From assembly GCA_964636665.1 (NCBI GenBank), contig CAZWVT010000056.1:1-11339 (forward strand): a stretch of DNA of 11,339 bases, written 5' to 3'. The DNA is from JAAYLC01 sp964636665. GTDB taxonomy: Bacteria > Bacteroidota > Bacteroidia > Flavobacteriales > Flavobacteriaceae. This document shows positions 7,480 through 11,339 of this stretch, piece by piece. Made by a program: the position numbers and the translations under genes. Within the stretch, counting starts at the first letter, position 1; every line of letters begins with the position of its first letter. The notes beneath the pieces were generated by a model, which ran no database searches, was not told the DNA's origin, and was given only the letters and a program-made list of their open reading frames with translations.

Positions 7480-9378
7480 TTATTTGCCGCCTTCCATTCT
7501 GTCTTTAAGTTCTTGCAACTTAGCATTTGCATCACCAAGTGTTGGTTTTGCTTCAGCTTCGGCAGCTTCTTGTTTTTTCACAGCTTCTTTAACGATTTTC
7601 GCTTCTTCCTCACGGTGAATCGACATATGTGAAGCAACAACTTTTTTGAATTCTTTGCTAAACTCAATGATTTGGAATTCGGCTTCATCTCCTTTTTTCA
7701 ACATCGAACCGTCTTCTTTTTCAAGATGGCGATTCGGAACAAAAGCTACGATATCCTCATTGAATTTAATGGTTGCACCTTTATCGGTAACATCTCCCAA
7801 AACAGCAGTGTGTTTTGTTCCGACAGCAAATTCCGTTTCGTATTTATCCCACGGATTTTCGGTCGTTTGTTTGTGACCAAGACTCAACTTACGTCCTTCA
7901 ACATCCAATTCGAGAACTACCACATCCAATTCTTCACCGATATTTGTAAATTCACTTGGGTGCTTGATTTTCTTAGTCCAAGAAAGATCGCTGATGTAAA
8001 TAAGTCCGTCGATTCCTTCTTCAAGTTCAACGAATACACCAAAGTTGGTAAAATTACGTACGGTTCCTTTATGAGGTGAACCTACAGGATATTTTGCTGT
8101 AATGTCTGTCCACGGATCCGGAGTCAATTGTTTGATACCAAGACTCATTTTACGCTCGTCTTTGTCAAGCGTCAAGACTACTGCTTCTACTTCATCACCA
8201 ACATTTACGAAATCTTGCGCACTTCTCAAATGAGTACTCCAAGACATTTCACTCACGTGGATAAGTCCTTCTACGCCGTCTGCAACTTCTACGAAAGCTC
8301 CGTAATCTGCGATAACGACAACTTTTCCTTTAACTTTATCGCCAACTTGAAGTTTGTCTCCAAGTGCTTCCCAAGGATGCGGACTCAATTGCTTAAGACC
8401 TAATTGGATACGTGTTTTATCTTCATCAAAATCAAGAATAACCACATTTAATTTCTCATCCAATTCAACGATTTCGTTCGGATGATTGATTCTGGACCAA
8501 GAAAGGTCGGTAATATGGATAAGTCCGTCAACACCTCCAAGATCCACAAAGACTCCGTAAGAAGTGATGTTCTTAACGATTCCTTCAAGAACTTGACCTT
8601 TTTCAAGTTGACCGATGATTTCTTTTTTCTGCTCTTCAATATCAGCTTCGATAAGCGCTTTATGAGATACGACAACGTTTTTGAATTCGTGATTGATTTT
8701 CACCACTTTAAATTCCATTGTTTTCCCAACGTACATGTCGTAATCGCGGATGGGTTTCACATCAATCTGCGAGCCCGGCAAGAAAGCTTCGATTCCGAAA
8801 ACGTCAACAATCATCCCTCCTTTGGTACGACATTTTACATATCCGTTTACGATAGTACCTTTGTCGTGAGCTTCATTTACACGATCCCACGCTTTTATGA
8901 CTCGTGCTTTTCTGTGACTTAAAATTAATTGACCGGTGCTGTCTTCACGAACATCAATCAATACTTCAACCTTGTCTCCTACTTTTAAATCAGGATTGTA
9001 ACGAAATTCGTTTAAAGAAATAACACCTTCACTCTTTGCATTGATATCGATAATTGCATCGCGCTCGGTCATGTGAACCACAGTACCTTCCACGACTTCG
9101 TTATCAAGAGTGTCAACAAAATTTTCTTTGACCAGTCTTTCGAATTCTTCCAGCTTTTTGTCATCGATTAAGTCGATTCCTTCTTCGTAGTTGTGCCAGT
9201 TAAATTCTTCTAAGAATTTTTCAGGGTCTCTTTCTTTCAAAGGAACTTCAGCAGCAGGTTTTGTGTTTTCTGCTTCTTTTTGTGTAGTTTCTTCAGCAGT
9301 TACTTGATTTTCTGTTTGCTCTGCTTGATTTACAGCCGTTTCTTCAGCTGTAGTTTCGTTTTTTGCTTTTTCAGCCAT
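7480..9378 (-). CDS. rpsA: 30S ribosomal protein S1
   Basis: Ribosomal protein S1 binds mRNA on the 30S subunit and helps load messages lacking a Shine-Dalgarno sequence. The 632-residue protein shows six S1 (OB-fold) domains at roughly residues 94-156, 174-240, 262-329, 346-416, 433-503 and 520-587. Domains 3-5 carry the clear signature G-x-V-x-x-x-x-x-[FY]-G-x-F-V with GLIHISxLSW-like strands. Domains 1-2 are degenerate, as in ribosome-docking domains, and domain 6 is divergent. Beyond the core it has an acidic, Glu/Thr/Gln/Ala-rich N-terminal tail of about 45 residues and a charged Lys/Glu/Ala-rich C-terminal tail from about 588, both low-complexity and probably disordered. It is a single-gene transcript with its own promoter, long leader and terminator. 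No neighbouring cmk gene is seen. Confidence 0.97.
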   Translation of the reverse strand: MAEKAKNETTAEETAVNQAEQTENQVTAEETTQKEAENTKPAAEVPLKERDPEKFLEEFNWHNYEEGIDLIDDKKLEEFERLVKENFVDTLDNEVVEGTVVHMTERDAIIDINAKSEGVISLNEFRYNPDLKVGDKVEVLIDVREDSTGQLILSHRKARVIKAWDRVNEAHDKGTIVNGYVKCRTKGGMIVDVFGIEAFLPGSQIDVKPIRDYDMYVGKTMEFKVVKINHEFKNVVVSHKALIEADIEEQKKEIIGQLEKGQVLEGIVKNITSYGVFVDLGGVDGLIHITDLSWSRINHPNEIVELDEKLNVVILDFDEDKTRIQLGLKQLSPHPWEALGDKLQVGDKVKGKVVVIADYGAFVEVADGVEGLIHVSEMSWSTHLRSAQDFVNVGDEVEAVVLTLDKDERKMSLGIKQLTPDPWTDITAKYPVGSPHKGTVRNFTNFGVFVELEEGIDGLIYISDLSWTKKIKHPSEFTNIGEELDVVVLELDVEGRKLSLGHKQTTENPWDKYETEFAVGTKHTAVLGDVTDKGATIKFNEDIVAFVPNRHLEKEDGSMLKKGDEAEFQIIEFSKEFKKVVASHMSIHREEEAKIVKEAVKKQEAAEAEAKPTLGDANAKLQELKDRMEGGK

Positions 9379-9532
9379 TTGTTAATAAAAATTGATTTCT
9401 TATTTTGTATTGTTTTCGAAATCAATTGATTTGTATTCTACGTTGTTACAGAATTTCCAGCAGCCATCCCGCAGAAGCGATTATTATTTTTTATGATAGA
9501 TTCCTCTTGTTTCTGATTCGCTGCCAAAAGGG
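9379..9532 (-). promoter_or_regulatory. Structured 5' leader of rpsA (candidate autoregulatory region)
   Basis: Between the predicted transcription start (about 9530) and the rpsA ATG lies a leader of roughly 150 nt. It holds a perfect 10-bp inverted repeat (AATTGATTTC / GAAATCAATT; plus coordinates 9418-9427 and 9390-9399) with an 18-nt loop, ending 11 nt before the ATG. Its upstream arm also belongs to a 14-bp palindrome, AAATCAATTGATTT (9419-9432), so two pairings compete. A second hairpin (ATTCTGT / GTAGAAT, 6-nt loop) lies just upstream. S1 is known to repress its own mRNA in E. coli; that this leader does the same here is inference. Confidence 0.45.
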
Positions 9533-9535
9533 GTG

Positions 9536-9566
9536 CAAAGATACATTTTTTCTTTTGATTATCAAA
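9536..9566 (-). promoter_or_regulatory. rpsA promoter, Bacteroidota sigma-A type
   Basis: On the minus strand TTTG (9566-9563), a 19-bp spacer and TATCTTTG (9543-9536) match the Bacteroidota consensus TTTG-N19-TAnnTTTG exactly. Transcription should start about 4-7 nt further on, near 9530. It is the best promoter in the window and suits a strongly expressed ribosomal gene. Confidence 0.85.
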
Positions 9567-9696
9567 TGCTTGAGCAAAGATTTATTAATTTTAATTCGTT
9601 GTGTGTAAATTAGATTTATGACCATTTCGTTTTAAGACATAGGATGTATGACTTGATTAAATCTCACATTTAGATAATTTTTTAAATACTCGTGTT
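9567..9696. other. AT-rich intergenic stretch, nothing recognised
   Basis: Upstream of the rpsA promoter and before the gap-edge repeat lie about 130 AT-rich bases. I find no credible open frame, hairpin, RNA gene or promoter on either strand. A short plus-strand frame covering the rpsA leader and promoter has no protein-like features and was left out. Confidence 0.5.
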
Positions 9697-9751
9697 TTTT
9701 TTTAAATGACTTTTTTATCATCCCACTTCGTGTTTCCAACTCCCAACTTCC
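9697..9751. repeat. 55-bp direct repeat, left copy at gap edge
   Basis: These 55 bases are identical to 9852-9906 on the other side of the N gap. They contain a T-run, AAATGAC, a second T-run and the end of a CCAACTC/CCAACTT heptad series. The exact abutment of both copies to the gap and the odd length typical of an assembly k-mer suggest contig ends sharing one graph node. A true repeat at both ends is the alternative. Confidence 0.9.
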
Positions 9752-9851
9752 NNNNNNNNNNNNNNNNNNNNNNNNNNNNNNNNNNNNNNNNNNNNNNNNN
9801 NNNNNNNNNNNNNNNNNNNNNNNNNNNNNNNNNNNNNNNNNNNNNNNNNNN
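9752..9851. other. Assembly gap (100 N)
   Basis: Exactly 100 unresolved bases, the usual placeholder for a scaffold gap of unknown size. The real distance could be zero, a few repeat units, or several kilobases. Linkage between the rpsA side and the recombinase side should not be assumed. Confidence 0.98.
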
Positions 9852-9906
9852 TTTTTTTAAATGACTTTTTTATCATCCCACTTCGTGTTTCCAACTCCCA
9901 ACTTCC
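9852..9906. repeat. 55-bp direct repeat, right copy at gap edge
   Basis: Identical to 9697-9751. It ends 6 bp before the stop codon of the zinc-ribbon gene. The match begins at the first base after the N run, after seven T; the left copy has two further T before it. Confidence 0.9.
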
Positions 9907-9918
9907 AACTCCCTACTT
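9891..9918. repeat. Heptad tandem repeat (CCAACTY x4)
   Basis: Four consecutive 7-mers, CCAACTC, CCAACTT, CCAACTC and CCTACTT, form two 14-bp units differing at one base. The last unit contains the complement of the zinc-ribbon gene's TAG stop and its final Lys codons, so the array runs into coding sequence. The left copy of the gap repeat ends within the same series (9736-9751). The array may be longer in the real genome and could be what broke the assembly. Confidence 0.75.
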
Positions 9919-10266
9919 CTTGCGCACAATAAGAACCTCATCATCTGAAAATTCCATCCACGCTAGGTCATAAACATAATGGAAGGTCTTGTTTTGTGAA
10001 TTAATGTAAGTATGAGTATGGTATTTAAACCGGAACTTTTTGCGTTCCAGCACATTGCGATATACTTTTATTTGGGTTTTTTTAGTGCCCAGCAATTCGT
10101 ATAAAATGGAATAGTTTCGTTTGAGAAACCCGTTTATTTCAATTGCCGCCGTTTTAGCGGCATAGCGCACGTGTTTGTGATAGTGGTTTTTGCACCCCAC
10201 GGAACAGAAGATCATATCACTTCTGCCCCTAAGGGTTTTTTCGCACACTTTACATTTCCGTTCCAT
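9913..10266 (-). CDS. Small zinc-ribbon protein of unknown function (Bacteroidota-type)
   Basis: A 117-residue basic protein. The N-terminus carries a treble-clef/zinc-ribbon pattern, Cys5-x2-Cys8 and Cys21-x3-Cys25, in KCKVCEKTLRGRS and MIFCSVGCKNHYHKH. The rest has an alpha-helical basic middle and a tyrosine-rich beta-like C-terminus (FKYHTHTYINSQNKTFHYVYDLAWMEF). I recognise the overall shape as a small protein frequent in Bacteroidota, often annotated only as hypothetical. Nucleic-acid binding is plausible from the zinc ribbon and positive charge but not shown. It is divergent from the tyrosine recombinase, 139 bp apart, with a TATATTTG -7 box 20 nt before its ATG. Its stop codon lies in the heptad repeat beside the assembly gap. 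No terminator follows before the gap. Confidence 0.8.
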   Translation of the reverse strand: MERKCKVCEKTLRGRSDMIFCSVGCKNHYHKHVRYAAKTAAIEINGFLKRNYSILYELLGTKKTQIKVYRNVLERKKFRFKYHTHTYINSQNKTFHYVYDLAWMEFSDDEVLIVRKK

Positions 10267-10285
10267 TACGCATCTGGTTTTAAAA

Positions 10286-10293
10286 CAAATATA
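10286..10293 (-). promoter_or_regulatory. -7 box for the zinc-ribbon gene (TATATTTG)
   Basis: TATATTTG on the minus strand fits TAnnTTTG and lies 20 nt before the ATG of the zinc-ribbon gene, leaving only about a 15-nt leader. No good TTG is found at the expected -33 position (about 10313-10316), so this promoter would be weak or activator-dependent. Confidence 0.45.
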
Positions 10294-10299
10294 AGTTAT

Positions 10300-10312
10300 C
10301 CGTTCTTAACGG
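10300..10312. promoter_or_regulatory. Inverted repeat CCGTT-CTT-AACGG, candidate operator
   Basis: A perfect 5-3-5 inverted repeat lies between the two opposed -7 boxes, 6 bp upstream of the minus-strand box and 15 bp upstream of the plus-strand one. Its position would let one bound protein affect both genes. It could equally be part of a recombinase core site or chance in a short region. Confidence 0.35.
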
Positions 10313-10327
10313 TTATAAGCGTTTATA

Positions 10328-10335
10328 TACGTTTG
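10328..10335 (+). promoter_or_regulatory. -7 box for the recombinase gene (TACGTTTG)
   Basis: TACGTTTG on the plus strand fits TAnnTTTG and lies 70 nt upstream of the recombinase ATG. There is no TTTG at the expected -33 position, so confidence is limited. The leader would be about 65 nt with no obvious structure. Confidence 0.4.
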
Positions 10336-10405
10336 CTGTCGGCTACGACCATCCAATAGTCTGTTTTTCTCCTTAGTTTTGGGATTGAATCGAACTTACA
10401 CAGCC

Positions 10406-11339
10406 ATGGAACCACGAGACAACAAGCACGTTATTATGTACCGGCCTCCCGCAAATGCCGGGCGTGTGAAGTTTTTTATTCCTTACCCGCTCAAGGAAGA
10501 ACGCGAGGCTTTTAAGAAACTGAACAGTACTTTTTACCATCCGAACCAGAAACTGTGGAGCATCAGCAATACACCTACCAACATATCGCTGGCAAAAAAA
10601 GTTTTTGGGAACTTGCTGAAAATTGAGAATCTAAGGCCTACGCCAAAAATACCGAAAGTGGTTTTTTCAGATAAAATACAGCTCGAACTGGACCGAAACC
10701 ATCAAAAAATGGTTTTGAAGGGATTTAGCAATTCCACCATTCGCAGTTATCAATATGCCTTGGGGCAGTTTCTTAGTTTTTTTGAAAAAGAAGAGTATAA
10801 AACCATTACCAAGGAACAGATTGAGGGTTTTGTCTTTAAACTGATTACCAAATACGGCATCAGCGAGCAGAAACAGAACTTGCTTATCAACGCCATCAAG
10901 TGTTATTATGAACATACGTTGGGCATGCCTCGAGAGTATTACACTATAACCCGACCCAAAAAGAGCAAGGATCTTCCCAATGTCTTGAGTGTGGAGGAAG
11001 TACGGCTTTTGCTAAACCACCCAAAGAACATCAAGCACAGGGCTATTCTCCATACCATCTATGCCGCCGGTTTGCGCATTGGCGAAGTGATTCGATTGCG
11101 GGTTAAGGACATCCGCAGTGATGATGGCTATATTTTTATCAAGGACAGCAAGGGCAAAAAGGATCGGCATACTATGCTGAGCAATATTCTTTTGGAACTT
11201 TTGCGCGATTATTATAAAGAGCACCGTCCGGCGTATTGGCTTTTTGAAGGGCAGGACGGCGGTCAATATTCCGCCAAGAGCATCCAGAACATTTACCGAA
11301 AGGCGGTAAAGGAAACCAATGGCAACCCTTGGAGCACGC
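10406..11339 (+). CDS. Tyrosine recombinase / phage-type integrase (3' end outside window)
   Basis: Open to the window edge, giving 311 residues. The core-binding SAM-like domain spans about 90-175 (FSNSTIRSYQYALGQFLSFF). The catalytic domain starts near 190 (LPNVLSVEEVRLLL). It shows Arg224 in YAAGLRIGEVIRLR and the beta-hairpin lysine region DSKGKKDRH at 247-255. The HxLRH box and nucleophilic Tyr would lie beyond 11339; the last residues, NGNPWST, are where that box normally follows. Ahead of the core is an extra N-terminal domain (about 20-70, FFIPYP...FYHPNQKLWSI) seen in many Bacteroidota recombinases. There is no insertion before the HxLRH box like that of integron integrases. The ATG at 10406 is the only ATG in frame near the expected start. 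Lysine codons are about half AAG (18 of 35 by hand), unlike the AAA-dominated kmo, hinting at transfer. Confidence 0.9.
   Translation, partial: MEPRDNKHVIMYRPPANAGRVKFFIPYPLKEEREAFKKLNSTFYHPNQKLWSISNTPTNISLAKKVFGNLLKIENLRPTPKIPKVVFSDKIQLELDRNHQKMVLKGFSNSTIRSYQYALGQFLSFFEKEEYKTITKEQIEGFVFKLITKYGISEQKQNLLINAIKCYYEHTLGMPREYYTITRPKKSKDLPNVLSVEEVRLLLNHPKNIKHRAILHTIYAAGLRIGEVIRLRVKDIRSDDGYIFIKDSKGKKDRHTMLSNILLELLRDYYKEHRPAYWLFEGQDGGQYSAKSIQNIYRKAVKETNGNPWST

Noticed and set aside
8482..8922. 146-residue plus-strand open frame inside rpsA, with several other antisense frames
   Set aside because: It is entirely antisense to a strongly supported S1 gene, has Phe/Asn/Asp-rich biased composition and no recognisable domain, and is an expected shadow.
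9405..9608. 67-residue plus-strand frame across the rpsA leader and promoter
   Set aside because: Composition is hydrophobic and cysteine/isoleucine-rich from AT-rich noncoding DNA, and it overlaps a convincing promoter. No supporting start signal.
9852..11339. Integron: recombinase with a divergent small ORF as first cassette
   Set aside because: The geometry fits, but between the beta-hairpin lysine region and the place where the HxLRH box is expected there is no IntI-type insertion, and I see no attC-like folded site. It reads as a general XerC/D-like recombinase.
1..11339. CRISPR array, tRNA, rRNA, IS transposase, toxin-antitoxin pair
   Set aside because: No spaced direct repeats, cloverleaf, rRNA-like segment or DDE transposase was seen on either strand. 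The heptad and 55-bp repeats have no spacer structure.

Overview
The window looks like a chromosomal piece of a Bacteroidota genome, most likely Flavobacteriia. The evidence is AT-rich DNA, no Shine-Dalgarno sequence ahead of any start, a Bacteroidota-type promoter (TTTG, 19 bp, TATCTTTG) upstream of rpsA, and proteins that read like flavobacterial versions of their families. A 100-N assembly gap (9752-9851) splits it into a housekeeping/catabolic part and a short, different-looking accessory part that may or may not truly adjoin it.

Left, plus strand (1-3758): the 3' end of a tryptophan/kynurenine catabolic operon. It holds a kynureninase C-terminus (kynU), kynurenine 3-monooxygenase (kmo), a RidA-family protein closest to 2-aminomuconate deaminase, and an ALDH8/AmnC-type 2-aminomuconic semialdehyde dehydrogenase. 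Spacers are only 6-8 bp, so this is one transcript. Together the enzymes fit the meta-cleavage route kynurenine -> 3-hydroxykynurenine -> 3-hydroxyanthranilate -> (ring cleavage and decarboxylation, encoded elsewhere) -> aminomuconic semialdehyde -> 2-aminomuconate -> oxocrotonate/oxalocrotonate. The operon looks degradative rather than NAD-making.

Middle, minus strand (read from 9378 down to 3765): rpsA (six-domain ribosomal protein S1) with its own promoter, a roughly 150-nt structured leader and a strong terminator. Then comes a cluster pyrR - pyrB - small STAS-like orphan (14-nt overlap with pyrB) - rnz - pdxH. It covers pyrimidine synthesis, tRNA 3' processing and PLP synthesis. pdxH runs convergent to the dehydrogenase gene with only 6 bp between stops and no visible terminator.

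Right (9852-11339): a small CxxC...CxxxC zinc-ribbon protein on the minus strand and, diverging from it, a tyrosine recombinase that runs off the window before its second Arg/His box and Tyr. They share a 139-bp control region with two opposed -7 boxes and an inverted repeat. Lysine codon use here differs from the left part. The gap is bordered by two copies of the same 55-mer, and a heptad repeat (CCAACTY) runs into the zinc-ribbon gene's stop codon. I see no tRNA, rRNA, CRISPR array or IS transposase. The most unusual items are the recombinase/zinc-ribbon module, the gap-edge repeat, the rpsA leader and the STAS-like gene fused by overlap to pyrB.
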